The notes beneath the pieces are model-generated. The model had not been told where the DNA came from. It made no database searches and worked only from the letters and a program-made list of their open reading frames with translations. 64,000 bases of DNA from Parus major. Lineage: Eukaryota; Chordata; Aves; Passeriformes; Paridae. Made by a program: the position numbers and the translations under genes. Every line of letters begins with the position of its first letter. The first letter of the stretch is position 1. The DNA lies in contig NC_031770.1 in assembly GCF_001522545.3 (NCBI RefSeq), forward strand, positions 90,377,076 through 90,441,075, read 5' to 3'. Below are positions 25,350-39,300 of the stretch, piece after piece.

Positions 25350-26034
25350 TCTGATAAATAACATTTTGTTTTTTCCTTTGATTTGTTTTGCTGTTTTCTT
25401 CACTAAAGGGGCAAGAATGACTCTTCATTCTGCTTCCATCTAAGCAAAACATTAGGACAAAGATAATTATTGATCCAGCCCTAACAATTGCCAACAGAAT
25501 AGCTTGTTACAGAGTTGTGAACAGTAGCCAAGAAAACATTGAACTTTTTTTGGGACTGAGCACACATTTTATATTTGGCCTGGCTGAAGTTATTTTTCCT
25601 GTACTTTGAGGTTCAAATTAAAGAAATGGAAACTGAAGACTGAACCCTCAAAATATACTTATTGACTTCACTTTGTAGTAACACAGGAGCTGGGATTAAC
25701 TATTTTTCTGTCTCTTTTCCTTGGGGAAGCTCATAAACCTTCTCTCTGTTTTTTCCTTTCTTTTTTTCCACTTCACAAAAGAGAGTGCAGCTTTCCCAGA
25801 ATTTTAGCCATCAGAGTCATAAAGAGTAAACTGAACATAACTATGTTATGCTGAAGTGGGATGCTGAAATTATGAGTAGAGAATTAATTCCAACACAATA
25901 TGAGGTGATTCAATCCAGCTTTTACCTTCTGCATGAGGAGATAAGTGGATGATTAATCCTAAGACCCAAAACTGCTCCTCCCAGCCTTCCCTTCCACACT
26001 TCAGCCCTCAGAGGCCCTTTAACAGTCTTGTCAA
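25350..26034. other. unique DNA before the CR1 3' end
   Basis: Nothing recognisable is present: no open frame of interest and no repeat. Confidence 0.6.
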
Positions 26035-26035
26035 A

Positions 26036-27095
26036 TCATAGAATCATAGAATGATTTGGGTTAGAAGGGACATTTACAGGTCAGCTAGTCCAACATTCCC
26101 TGCAATGAGCAGGGACATCCTCAATTAGATCACATTGCTCAAAGCTCCATCCAACCTTGACCTTGAATATTTCCAGGAATGGGACATCCATCACTTCCCA
26201 GTGGAAAACCTGCTCTGGTGTTTCACCATCCTTATAACCGCTTTCCTTTTACAACAGGTTCTGATAAAATGTGTGTCCCCACCATTCCTATAATCCCCCT
26301 CCAAGGCTGCAATATGGTCTCCCCAGAGCCTTCTTGTATCCAGACTGGACATCTCCATCTCTCTCAGACTCCCTGCACAGAGGAGATGTTCCAGCCCTAT
26401 GTTCATCATCATGACCCTCTTCTGGAGCCATTCCAGAGTGTTCCATGTCTTTATTCTGCTGACAACTCTGGAGATGGATGCAATACTCCAGTTGAGGTTG
26501 TACAAGGGAAGAGCAGAGGGGTGGAATAATTTTCCTTGGTCTGCTGGTCACACTGCTTTTGGTGCAGCCTAGGATGCTGCTGACCTGGGCTGTGAATGCA
26601 CTCTTGGCTCATCTACCAGTACACCAGGCCCTTCTTCACAGGGTTGTTCTCTATCTCTTCATCCTCTAGATAGTATTGATACTGGGCATTTCCCTGACAC
26701 AAAGGCTGAACCTTGCACCTTGGACCTCATGGGGTTCTCATGGGCCCACCCCTTGAGCTTGTCCAGATCCTTCTGTATGTCAAGTCCCTCCGGCTTGTCA
26801 ACTGCACCACTCAGCTTGGTGTTATCTGTAGACTTGCTGAGGCTGCATGGGAACTCACTGTCCATGGCACTGATAAAGATATTAAACGGTACTTATCCCC
26901 ATATGAACCCATGATGGAACACCACTTGTCACTGATGTCCATCTGGACTTTGAGTTATTGACCACTACCCTCTGGATGCGACTGTCCAAACAATTCTTCC
27001 TTCACCAAATGGTCAGTCCCTTAAATTTGTATCTCTTCAATTTAGAGAAAAATATGTTGGGGGTGGGAGGGATCATGTCAAAGAATTTCTTCTTT
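26036..27095 (-). mobile_element. CR1 LINE, 3' UTR plus ORF2 RT C-terminal part
   Basis: The 3' end is clear, with two catagaat octamers and then gatttgggttagaagggaca. Running leftward in element terms, the sequence continues through the 3' UTR into the end of ORF2 and the reverse-transcriptase region. On the - strand, open pieces at 26,288-26,551 and 26,659-26,865 read like the CR1 RT C-terminal domain (for example SSLVQPQLEYC). The last recognisable RT-region match is around 27,060-27,095 (catgtcaaagaattt). Frameshifts and stops break the frame, so it is dead. CR1 is the dominant LINE of birds and inserts 5'-truncated copies like this one of about 1.06 kb. Confidence 0.97.
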
Positions 27096-27099
27096 CTGT

Positions 27100-30000
27100 C
27101 TTCCCCAAGAGTCCCACAAATGGACAAAGACTAGGAAGCTAAAAATTGATCAGTTTCATAGAAATATCTTTCCAGGCAACTGCTTGTGATATTTTACGCA
27201 AGGAGTTTGTTGGTGGCAGCAGACTACCTTTCAGTGGAGTTCTTAAACCATTATTTCAACAGCCTTTTGAATATACTCTTAGCAGCTGTAAAAGTCAAAA
27301 TGCCATGAGTCTGCCTACACCACACTGTTTCATATCACCATCTTCCCTGAAGATTTCTGGTAATCCTGCAGTAATTTTCAAGTCTTAGTTATGGAAATTT
27401 TGCCAGCACATCTGTTATTGAAAACAACTGAAAACAGCCTTATTTGAATATGCATTAATTTCTATTTTAAAGTGATAAGGTTTTCTAATCTTGAAACCTT
27501 TGGAAAATCATTCAGAAAATGAAGAAACATATGTAAGATTAAGTTCAGTTTACTGGAATGTAACTCACAGCTACATGGACAGTTGGTGGATGTTGTTGTG
27601 TTACATAGAATAGAGATAACAGGACATGATAAAACATATATACACATATACAGTTTTTGTAAATTGAAAAAAAGGGAAGTGTTTTCCAGAAAAAAAAATC
27701 AAAACATTTTAAAATTCTAAAATTTGGAATATAAAATGTTTAAAATAAATTAAAAAAACATACAAAAACATGCCTATAAGGAATCTGAGGTACTTGAAAT
27801 AAACTCCATCATACAAAGACTGTAAAATTTTAATTCCAACCTAACCCCATCAATGCTAGGATGCTTCCTCAGTTCCTTCAAAGATTTATCTTCACTGCAC
27901 TCCTCTGGAATCCTTCTAAAACATCTACCCCTTTCTTAGATGTGCTTTCCTGAGGTGCAGTGGAGGGCTGCAGAACAGGTGCTCATCAGTCTGACTTGCT
28001 GTCTCTGATGTCTTATATCTGGTCTTCTTGGAACTTTTAAAAATAAGTATTACACTGTGAATCCAGCTTAAAATGTGAACAAACTTGTAATAAGACAGTC
28101 CTCTGCAGCCCTCCTGTCTCCATTCTCATCTCTTTCCTTTGAGCTGAAAACTAATTTGCCAAAAGAGGTTATTTTTCACCTACATTGTGCCTTTGATATG
28201 GTTTTCAGACTAGCTATGCCAATGTTTTTCCCTTGCAAAAGAGAGGAGGTATGGCAGCAGAAAAACAAGACTCTTATAGTGGCATGACTGATTCATGTCA
28301 AATTAAAATATATTTTGAATTACTTTCAGCCTCCTATTATACTTTCAACCCATCATTAGCATTTTTCTGTCTTTTTCTGTTCTTCTTTAGTTTTATTTTG
28401 TCTTACTAATTTCAGATTGTTCTTTAAATTGAGCAAAAAAATGCTGAAGGTAGTTGCTTGTCCTGAAGTGCTTCCTCTGATGCAGCTTGCTCTTAGTGCA
28501 GTTATTTGTGTATGCTCTCTACTCCAGCATTCAAGCTATTTGTGAAAGCCCAGAACAAACCTATAAAAGAATTTCATAGGTACAGTCAAAAAACTACTGC
28601 ACACTACACTTTAGTCAGCTTTATTGTCCAGTCTTTTCACTGCTGTAAGATAATCCTAGCTGCAGTGCATTTCCATAAAAAAGATGGGAAATACCTTTTG
28701 CTTTCCCTATTGACTTTGCAGAAGATGAGATTATTTTGACAAGGGATGCTTTTGTACTTCCTTTTGGGATATTTCCTATCACATTTCTTTCAGGGATTAG
28801 TTGAATGATTGTTCAATATTTTTCAACAATATTTTTTTGGGTTGATTATGTCCAGTCCTACATATTCCTAATTCTGAAGAAAAAAAAGGACTAAATTCAT
28901 ATTTATTGTTCTCCAGCCCTCAAGTCTTTTCTGACACCTCTGTCTCTCTCCTTTCAAATTTTCTTAGGTAACTAATTGCAAATTATTCAAAGATCCTTTT
29001 TGTTACTTTCTTTAAAGCTATTGATGGAAATCCACCCCATTACTGTCTTGAACACCTCCCATATTCTAAGTATTCTCTAAGCTGTTTGCTCACCTGAACT
29101 CCTCTAATATAAAGTTTGTGTTACGTGTATGGTTGCTATTAATCTTTTTTCTCCAAAGGCCCATACCAAAAAGGCAGTAAATATTTTGACTTTTATTAGT
29201 ATTATTAGTTAATTATTAGTATTATTAGTATTATTCATTATTTATTCACTCTTCCTCTTAAAATAATTGATCTATATTTCCCTCAGCTTACACCTAATGA
29301 TGTATAATGTGCTTTTATTTCATGTTGCTTTCTTTGTATGAATCTCAAACCATATCTTCTCTGCATTTTTTGTCTACATGTTTTTACTGTTTATTTAGAA
29401 TCCCTTTCATCCCTGTGTTCGGCCTTCTGCATTTTGTGCAGTTCTGTGTTATAAACTGGTAGCTCTTTCACAGTATTTATCTGATTTGAAAACAGAAGGT
29501 AATATTCAAGACCTCAGAATACTGCTGTGGGGTCTTCTGCTTTACTTATTACCACCTCCCCATGTCACATTGCCACTGCCTGTGAAACTGCCTATTTAAA
29601 AGCCACAAGTCTTGTTACCTTTCTTCTTTTTGTATTCTCTTGATTCATCTCGTTATTTCTCTGCATTGTAGTTATGAGTCACTGTGGACTCCCACCTCTC
29701 TCTCTCAGACTTTTGCTCCTTTTGCTGGACTCTCGAGATATTCTATTTCAGAAAGATCTGTACCTATTTTTGTTCCTCATAAAGGAGAAAGAAAAGGTAG
29801 AGATATTAATGCATGCATTAATGCAGATATATAGAAACAGATAACTCAGCAGACTGGTGTAAGTTAATCAGTAAACCTATTTTTCTGTGTCAATGAGTTT
29901 TGATTTGGCTCACTAATTGATAATACTAATTGTAATATTTTTTAATATTGTTTCTGGACTATTTCTGAGTTGTTGACTCAGAGTCTATTTTCTTGTAATC

Positions 30001-30870
30001 TGCTTGTCTCTTGTAATCCTTCAGTTGAATGGTTACTTGGTTCTCAAATGCTTGGGAGTTTCTCATACATAATAACATGTATTAGTTGTAGACCCATCAC
30101 TTTCAGTCATTTTCTAACATGAAAAAAGTAGTATCAAAAAGTAGTATTTTTTTTCTCTGAATAATGAAAAGGTAAATGGTAAAGTTAATTGCTAAATAAA
30201 ATCTTAGTGTTTATGATTCAAAACAAATAAAATTTATGCTTTTATATCTGCCTGAAGGAAATACAATATTCAAACTTTTAGACTCTAGTCCCTGAAGTGC
30301 TGTTAAAAAATTGTCTTATCTGTCCCTCATTACCTTCATTTTTTAATCCCTTTAGTAGCATCTGCAATTCCAGTAAGATTCAATTTTCTCATATTCTCAT
30401 CTTTGACTTTTTCCTGGTTTCATACATTCTCAGTTGCCTTAATCCAGCGCCACTTAAATGTTCTCTTTGTTTTTTTGCTCTTTATATTTTCTTCTTGGAG
30501 CTCACTTCCATCTTTAGTAAACCTTCTTCCACAATTCTCTTTGAAATAGTTCTTCCACCAGTTATAACATATTTTTCAAAGAAAGGGAAATGAAAAAAAA
30601 TTATAATTTTCTTGTCAAATATGCCTCCCAGGCAAATCACATCAACAGGATTTTTTTAAAAATGCTTTATTTATCATGAGCTTTTAAGATCTCAAATTAA
30701 TGCTACTAATAGGAGGTTGCTTAAATTCTCAACAGAACACAAATGCTGTGTTGCAGTTCAAAGTTACAAGAGGATTTTAATTTAAATTCAGTTCCCTCTT
30801 TTTTTCCTATCAAATGAACCAGATGTTTCCATTACAGCACTAGAGTATCTTCACCATGCTGGTGCCAGGA
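27100..30870. other. AT-rich unique DNA with simple repeats
   Basis: No gene was recognised. It contains the ATTATTAGT tract at 29,192-29,246. The remainder is AT-rich with short open frames. Confidence 0.6.
29192..29246. repeat. ATT-rich minisatellite, 9-bp unit attattagt
   Basis: The block attattagt recurs with small interruptions (ttaatt, ttattcatt). It is a short imperfect tandem repeat. Confidence 0.85.
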
Positions 30871-30879
30871 GTCCACTGA

Positions 30880-31300
30880 GGAGAAGGATTTTTACTGGAG
30901 GAAGCAATAGTAGGCTCCTACGCTGCATGGAATGATTAAATGGTTGGCTTAAAACTGTCACAAAGTGCTGTGATGTTGGGCCAACCCCTCAATAGCAGAG
31001 CAGTCGAGAGGAACTTGGAAACAACTCATGTTATTACTTCAGTTCCTGCCACAATTTTGGATTTATTAATTTTAGGGACAAAAAGCAGCACAGTTCCATG
31101 AAAAATGGGAACCCACATTTTATGGCATTTCCGAGAGGCAAATGGTTAACAATTCTGGGGAATAATTTTTTGTACTTTTTTTTGTAAGACAGCAGCAAAT
31201 GGCTATTACAGGTGACATTATGATGATGGGAAAGAATTATAATAAGAACTAAATATTTGTTGTTATTTGCTATTACCTCTCTTTGTTTTGAGCTGAGGAA
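30880..31300. other. candidate conserved non-coding element
   Basis: This is unique sequence with dense AT-hook/homeobox-like and other motif words (tttattaattttaggg; catgaaaaatgggaac; ggcatttccgagagg; aggtgacattatgatg). There is no open frame or repeat match. It is typical of deeply conserved regulatory DNA in bird gene deserts, but this is judged by eye. Confidence 0.22.
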
Positions 31301-33921
31301 GTTTCATTTGTTAACAATAAAATATTCTTTCCTTTGCAGAAACTTTCAGTTATATAACTTGTAGTCTCATCCAGGTTGCAGGAAAGTAAATGACAGTTCT
31401 CCCACAGAGGGTAATAACAGCAGGATACACCCAGTAATTCATACAATAGTCTGGGAACAGACCCAGAGGGGAAGTGGAGAAAAGTATTTGTTTAAAAACT
31501 TTTGTTTTTTCACATCTGACTCCAGTGCTCTTTTAAAACCAATACAGGGGCTGGGAAAGGTGATGAAACCCATGGAAAAGTTTCTGGGTGGGCCATACAC
31601 ATTTTCAAGGGCAGAGACAATGCAAGGTTATCATTAATAGTCTTTATATGTAAGTTGTTTAGTAATCAAGTCTTTTGTCAGATCAGGGAGACAAGAATTC
31701 ACAAAAGAGGAAATCAGAAATGCAACTGAAATGCTCTTGTGGTACTTTGAGATGATGTACATAGATACAGCACAAGGCTATGTAGTTTCTATACAGCTGA
31801 TAATCACAAAGATAAAATAACTGCTAATTATTAACCAGGCTGGAAACTTGATTTTAGATTACTTTCTCAGATCCCACATCAAAATTTGTATTTGTGGGAT
31901 TTGGAGTGCATGATAATAGGAAGAAGTCAAAGGATACTTGTTCTGCCCATTTATAGCAAAGTTCCTCAGTTTCTAAAATCTAGAAACTGACTTTTCAGTA
32001 GTTCTCTCTACTCTTCATCATATTTGAAAAAATTTGTGTCTCAAGCCGGTAATTTTGCCAGCTAAAACCTAAAAGTTGAGATTAATTATCTTGGCATTTC
32101 CTTCTTTGTCTAGTACTACAAATGTAAGTGTAATGTAAATATAAATGTAAGCTATGGGCATTTAAATTTAGGTGCTTTTCTAAGACTAACATACATACAT
32201 TGCAATTGTAGAAAAAATTCATATCAATTGAGTTATAGCAGAGATGATGTGGCTGAAAACAATTCAGTAGAGGGTTAGACAATGCTGAATATACTTATTC
32301 TGCTCTAATCTGTCTAAATAGAATAGATTTAGAAATCAGTTTGTAGAGTCATAACAGGTGATTGATATTGTTAAAGGTCTCAAGGTTATTGTTACATTTC
32401 AGCAAATAGTCAGATATTCTCCATTCAAATTTGTGGGGAAGTCTGCACAAGCATGCCCAAGAAAGTAATAGATGTTTCCTTTGCCTAAGATGCTAATAAA
32501 AATGATTACATAATTGCAAAAAATAATTTACCTAATCTACTTCCCTCAAGTTTTAGGTCAATCCTGATAGGTGTTTGTTCCTGGAAATATTTAGAAATGA
32601 ACAAGTGACCAATGTCATTATGGTTACACAGGAAGTATGAATGCTTCTCTAGAAAGTTTTGCTCAAGAGTAAAAAGAAATGTTTTTCTGTTTATTCATAA
32701 GAACTTCTCCAATTCAGCTCTTTGGTAATTGAATTGGGTATTCAGCCTCAAACAGAATATCCAAAAGGATCATCTATTCCCATCATAAAAATATAAAGTG
32801 CCCAAGATCTCTTTTTGAAAACTCAGTTGGAAGTTTTTTTGTAATTTAATTTGCTACTGAAATGTTTTCCTGTTACAATCTCTATGTATCTGTGTTAAAA
32901 GCATTAAGTATAACAGGATATGTTTCAATTTCTAGAAATATAAATTTACCATTTATTTAGCATAGTCCTTAGAGAATCTGTAGCAGCATTTCATATTTCA
33001 AAACTGTCCACTATGTAAATACCTGCACAGTTTTACTGAGTGCAAAGCATGCAATCTGGTCTTTCTCCTCAAATTTGCTTAGCCTTGTACCAGAAGGTTC
33101 TTAAATAGATTGTGGTTCAACTACCTGCAGAGACCATTCTAAGGAAAATATCCAAAGTAGGAAGAAGTATTGTTTTCAAATCAGATGTCCTTATATTCAG
33201 CATTTGAGTTAGCAGTTGCTTACGTTATTTTAAAAGGCAGTACTATTATCATTGTCAGGAAGACTGATGTTTTGCAATTCTCCCTCATGTATTGTGTGAG
33301 CCCACAGCAAATTTTTTCCTTTTTAGAAAATTCCCACTACACACAAATAGAGCCTTACTATGTTGTTTGTTGAGCAAAGCAGTGTTAGTTATTTGCTTTC
33401 AACATCTGCTTTCTGACTTTCACCTTGAGTCTGAAGTGTATTTACAGTCATTAATAAGATGTCTGGAGAAAGGACAGGTGTTTAAGTTAGATGGACAATG
33501 TTGAAGCTGAAGCTCTAAGAGTTTTTTGTATTGTTTCATAATGTAAAAGTAATTTTTGAAAAACAGCTTTGCTGCAGATACTGCAACAGGGGTATTTGTA
33601 AGAACTTTTTATCAGAAAACATCAGTGCATTTCTGGTATATTCTGTCTTCAGTGAAACATATCAATGAAGCTAAAAGCAGAGCCTTTGCTGTATCAGAGA
33701 GTAGAGTGGATCTTCCTACTTGATCATCTGCTTTCAAACACCCTACTACTGAGAGATCACCAAACTACTGAAATCAGCCTTGGTTTTCTCTCCAAAATGG
33801 CCATCATTTTACAGCAGTGGAATTGTAAAAAAACCTTGGAGTTATTTTGAAGGATGTATAGGATTTGAATATTTTTAGGATATAATTTCAATAATTTTTA
33901 GAGAAATAGGAAGTTGGTAGA

Positions 33922-33936
33922 TTTTTTTTTTTTTTT
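33922..33936. repeat. T15 homopolymer
   Basis: An uninterrupted run of 15 T's is followed by attaaaagg. It could be a decayed poly(A) tail on the - strand, but no retrocopy is recognised beside it. Confidence 0.9.
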
Positions 33937-36301
33937 ATTAAAAGGAAATTAAGAAATCTAGGATTTTCATATAACCAAGGACTTATGGTTAAAGCTCAGC
34001 TGTCAAATGAGTTTCACTGCAAAATCAGAAACATTACCAAGTAGTATTTGCTTTTATTTCTCCTTTCATATTGCTTATTTTTCCATCTACTACAGGAGAC
34101 TTTAATGGGCTTATTAATTTTCAGGATGAAAAACATTTCTCTAGCTGTGGATCCATATACATAGTTGAAGTTTGCAAATTGTATGAAGCATAGCCATGAC
34201 ATCTGAAAGCAGGGGTAAAATTATCTAAACACAGAATTTTTGGTGATTTGGATAACTTTAGCTACATTTTCACAGTGAATACTTGTAAATTGTAAAGACA
34301 ATTTTAAATAAATTTTGAAGCTTGATCTTTAGTTCTTGTAGCTATGATGGTAGTAAGTTCTAAGGATCATATTTGAAACATTTTATTGAAGTGTTTGGCC
34401 AAAACCTGCAAAATTCAATTGAGTTCAGAGTCACACTTGGCTTGGTTTGTTACAGTATGCTTGGATTGAAGATATGGGATTGCTCTATTGATTTAATAAC
34501 TTCAGAAATTATGTTCTGTATTGAAATTTTGTTTTCAAACACACTTAATACTTGAGAGAATTTAAATCTGGGGATTTAACCTAAAATCCTAAACAATCTT
34601 AAAGCATTGCTGAAAATACAGTCAAAGAACATAGCTCACTCTAATAAATAAAATTTCTCAAAAATAATTATTTTTCCTTATGCTGATATGATGCCAAATG
34701 CAGAGCTTCACTCTTTTCATGCTTCTAGTCATTATTGCTGACAATTTTGTTACAGAAGCATGGTGTCGATGCACTTGAAAGGCATCTTTTTTTTTACTTT
34801 GCCCTATATTCAGGGAAAATGCCTCACTCTCAAGATCACATCCAACAAAATAATGACTGGCTCTTCCAAGAAGCATTGCTTCGTTCAAGGATAGAAGTCT
34901 TTTTATTCAACAACTACTTTCTTATTAAACTCAAACAGGAAATAGAAGCCGGCTTCTTAAGGGGTGTTTGGCATCTATTTCTCCCAATAATCTAATGTTA
35001 CTTACCTTTAAAACTGTTATGTGCTTAATGATAATAAATCAACCAAAATGATAGTGCCACATAGAAAAATTAATTTAGGTGACTGTGATTTATTCATTCT
35101 GTCCATGACCCAAATGCTTATCACAATCTGTTAAAACTGAAATGAGTTTAGAAAAAACCTTCCATAGAAGAATGAGATGTGTGCAGAAAGGTGAAGACAT
35201 TCTTAGAAGTGTTATGGACTTTGCTCGAACAAGAATGCTTAAAATCTTCTGTTGGGCAGATATATCTCCTTCCTGCCTAATATAGAATGTTGTTTTGAAA
35301 TATGCTTTAGGATGATTATAATTTTACACACAGAAACAGTGTGACTTCAGCAGACTTCCCTGCTCGATTTGCTCATTTGTAATGTCATTCTTCCCAATCA
35401 TGCTTGTCTCTTTTGATATACTGCCTCTCCTGAAAACTGTGAGCCCTGTAAATGTCTCTATAATGGCTGGATCACTCAAGCCCTGGTTGTTGAAGGCAGC
35501 TACCATAATGCAAATAATAAATAATAATAGTTTCTGTACATAGCTACAGCAAAGCCAGTGAGGCAATACATGTTCCTTGATACACAGGGGTTCTAATGAT
35601 ATACTGGGTCAGGGCCAGACCTTTTCCCTGTATCACACTGCACTGTGTCAAAGCAGAAGCTGGAGCTCAGCTTCTGTAATCAGATCCATATTTGAATTTT
35701 TACTGAGTTTAGCGACTCTTTGTGAACCTGCTGATCCACTCTTCCATATTTATTGAGTAAAATACTTTTATCCTTTGTAGTCTCTACATCTCTTTACCTC
35801 AGTGGTGTTACATAGATATTATCTACTCTCTTTCCTAAAATATTAATTATTAAGCAACAGTGGAAGGCATCTTCTAAATAATGTATTCTGAACTTTTAAC
35901 AGTACATGCTTAGCTCCTATTCTTATTTCCATATTATTTAAATACTATAACCTGAATTCATATGCCAAAAGAAATAGTGAAGATGTCTGAACAAAATTTC
36001 AAGCAAAGCCTGTCAACATTACTTAGAGGTTTGACCCTGCAGGTTCTGAACTCTTAACACAGTCATTAGAATGACTGTAATAAAATTTTCAAGATGCAGT
36101 GATTGAAGGATTGTGGTTTCAACTGTTTTGAATATGTGTTTCATTAGGCTAAAAGTCTAAGCTGTTAACATTGAGATGCCTCACTGTAGTCATCTTCATC
36201 TGTATTTGCATTCAATAGCCTAGTGCCTTGGTAAGACTTCATTTTGTAGCCACATCCTGACAGATGCTTTTAGCATGTATGTTTTTGTGGAATGTTATGA
36301 T

Positions 36302-36371
36302 ATTTAATAGAAACTGCCCTTGTTTTCTACCCTAGGAACTGAAAGAAGTAATTCAATTTAATAGAAACTGC
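36302..36371. repeat. 16-bp direct repeat pair, 54 bp apart
   Basis: The word atttaatagaaactgc occurs at 36,302-36,317 and 36,356-36,371. The intervening 38 bp are not duplicated. Confidence 0.95.
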
Positions 36372-39300
36372 AGCCTCTAAACAAAGATACATGATATGTG
36401 TGTGCCCACGTACTGCACAGTTAAAGGAAACACTAACATAACACTAGAATTAGAAAAGCAGTTCTTTAATTTCAAGGGTTGCATTGCCAGCAATGAACTA
36501 GAAAAATAAATGTTTTTGAATCAAGACTTTTTGTATGCACTAGTTCCCTACATCAGACGCACTAATTTACATTTTGGAAACATTTTCTGTTCTGATTACT
36601 TGCTCTTGCTGAGCAGTGGAGAAAAAAAAAGTCAGATTAAAAAGTACAATAATAGAGCTATCTTGCCAAACTCATTGCACTCAGACAACTGCAAGGCTTC
36701 CTCCCCTTGCAGTAATTTGACTGAGAATATACCCACTGTGTTGACATTTATGCACTGGGAATGGAGCACAGAATTATTCCAACTACTTGCCAAAATTTTG
36801 AAAGCACAAGCTTTTCAAGTCTAAAGCATTATTACTGTTGCTTAAATGCCATTTGTAGGCAATAAGAAAACTACTGCTAATGTATTTGGTTTCAGTATTT
36901 TCACTCTACAGCAAGTGTGTTAACATATAAAACAACAGTAACTGGTCTTCTGGGAAATTCCAGTACAGCAGAGCCGCTATTTCTGGAAAGCTATTTTTAT
37001 ATATGGAACACTACTGGGCTGTGTAATATTTTGCTATTAGTGAACACATTGAAAAAATTTAATTGGCATGTGATTTCAGCTGTCTTCTCAGGGGAATAGT
37101 GGTAACTTTATGTACAGATTCACTTCACTGTACCTGTAGAACTGCTGTTAAATGAAAACCAGTGGCTTGGATCCATTGGAGGAAGAATAATGACTGATTT
37201 TCCAACACACAAACCTGAGAGAAAGTCCTGACTACCCTTTATGGTACCTGCCATTACCTTAAATATTTCACTTAAGGAACTTTTTACAAAGACTATTTTC
37301 CACCGTGTTGTACGCTGTAAGTGGCTAGAATTGCCTTGATATAAAAACTGGGCCATCATGAAACTAAGTTTTCTTGCACACCACTGGTGTGGTAGACCTG
37401 TGTGGTAGCTGTGCTGAGGGATTCCTTTTGTTTTGCTGAAGTGTTTCTGCCCTTTAGACAGAAGAAGTGGATTTACTCTTTTCCTCCTAGTGTAGGGACT
37501 GAGCTAGACATGTGTGAAAGGGATGCAGTTAATTTATTACTTCAGTCCTAAAAGTGCTTGTAAAAGATGTTTGGGGTTAAACCTACATTTGATCAAAAAT
37601 TTACTGAAAGCCCTTAATTTAAGTCAAGCTTGGGTTGAGTTGCAAGATTGGCACTTTGCTTGTTTTTTTGGTCAAGACGCTTTTTCATGTTGAACACAAA
37701 GAATCGCCAAGATGTGGTTCTTTGTTCTTTGACTCAAATGAATAAGCTCTAGGATTCAGGTGGATGGTGATTCCGACAGCTTTCAGGACAAAAAAAATGT
37801 CCTGCATAGATGAAACACTCCTTTATATCAGATACCTTTTCTCTGCAGTCATTACATTAGATGAACTGTTATGATTCAGTGAACTGCTGAAGCTATTTTT
37901 TCATGTACCGTGCCAGGCAGCCGTGCTATTTGTCTCTATTAGAACTTTCTGCATCCTAAGTAGGGTGGCCATTTACTTGTTGAATTGCTAATTATACTCT
38001 GTTGTGATAGTTAGTCCCTCCTTGCGTCTGTTTTCTTCTTCCTCTTCATACAGAATGCAAATTTCTCTCAAAGTGAGAGATTACTATAAATTGAGATCTA
38101 TGCTATTTTTTCCCCCTCAAGATCTAGGCAAATAAAATATATGCTCTTTCCAAATTCAGCCACCTCTTCTTAGGTGTTCCCTGCTGCTTAGATATTTGCA
38201 GGTCTTTAAACTCCCTCCCTTTAAACTGTGGTTTCTTGTGCTGTGCCTCTTGTTATGCCATCGCCTTGCTAACCCCTAATATTTCATTGCTTCCCTGTGC
38301 TTATTCTGGCTGCTTGTCAACTTTTCTCAGCCCCATTAGGTTTTTCTTACAATTTTTTCAGGGCTCTCTGTAAGTCTTCACAGTGGGCTAGGTGCATTAA
38401 GCTCCCACATACTTCCAGAACAGGTGGAATACACACTCGATATTCTAATGCAAGAATTTTAATCCAGTGATGGAGGTTAATCTGATCATGTTAATTCTTA
38501 AAAGACTCAGAGGAAGCCAAGCTGGACACAACTGGCAGAAATTTTGGGCAGGAACTCTCAGCTGGACAGAGAGAGTAGATTCCAAAGCAGTGTTTTAATT
38601 GCCACTAATAGCAGCAGTGCTCAGTGGTGGAAACATGGATTTCTTTCTGTAACTCGTTCCCACCATCTACTTATTATCATGACAGCTGATCAAGCTGGGA
38701 TCTTAGAGGCGGTGGTTGAACCAAACTATGAGCCTTTGTCCTTGGTCAGAGAGCCAGAGGTGAGAGGAAAACAGAGATGACACAAGAGAAGAGCTGCTGG
38801 TAGCAATCTGAGCTAATTTCCTTCATGTCCATGACAAGCCTGTTATGTGCTGCTGTATAGCTTGAGATATAAAAAGAAAGTAAACCCTCTCCTGCTGCCT
38901 TTTAACTGTAAAGCATCCATGAGTCAGATAAGTTCCTGTAGTGCCCTGAATTGTGAACTGCTCCCTTTGCATATAACTGGTAAATAGGGTGACCACAGTG
39001 ATCACTGTCCCTGCCCCTCAGCACTGCCTGCCTGTCTTTTTGTGTGTGCAGGGCAGGCACAAGGGGTATCATTTGGAAATTTGGACAATAGGACTGACTG
39101 CCTCTCTGAGAGGCCTCCTGAATTTGAGAATATTTTTTGTGTTACTTGGGGTAACCGCTGCATGAAAAATGCAACTATCCACTGATGTTTCAGATAGAGA
39201 GCAGGCTCCATTTCTTCTATTAGCTGGCTAAAGAGTTGAGTGTCTAGTACACACTTTCTAGATTGCCTTGGGAAGAGATGGAGGGTTCTGATGGTCACTG

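Noticed and set aside
26179..26551. Overlapping frames of 87-116 codons on both strands
   Set aside because: They are the CR1 ORF2 remnant (- strand) and its antisense shadow (+ strand).
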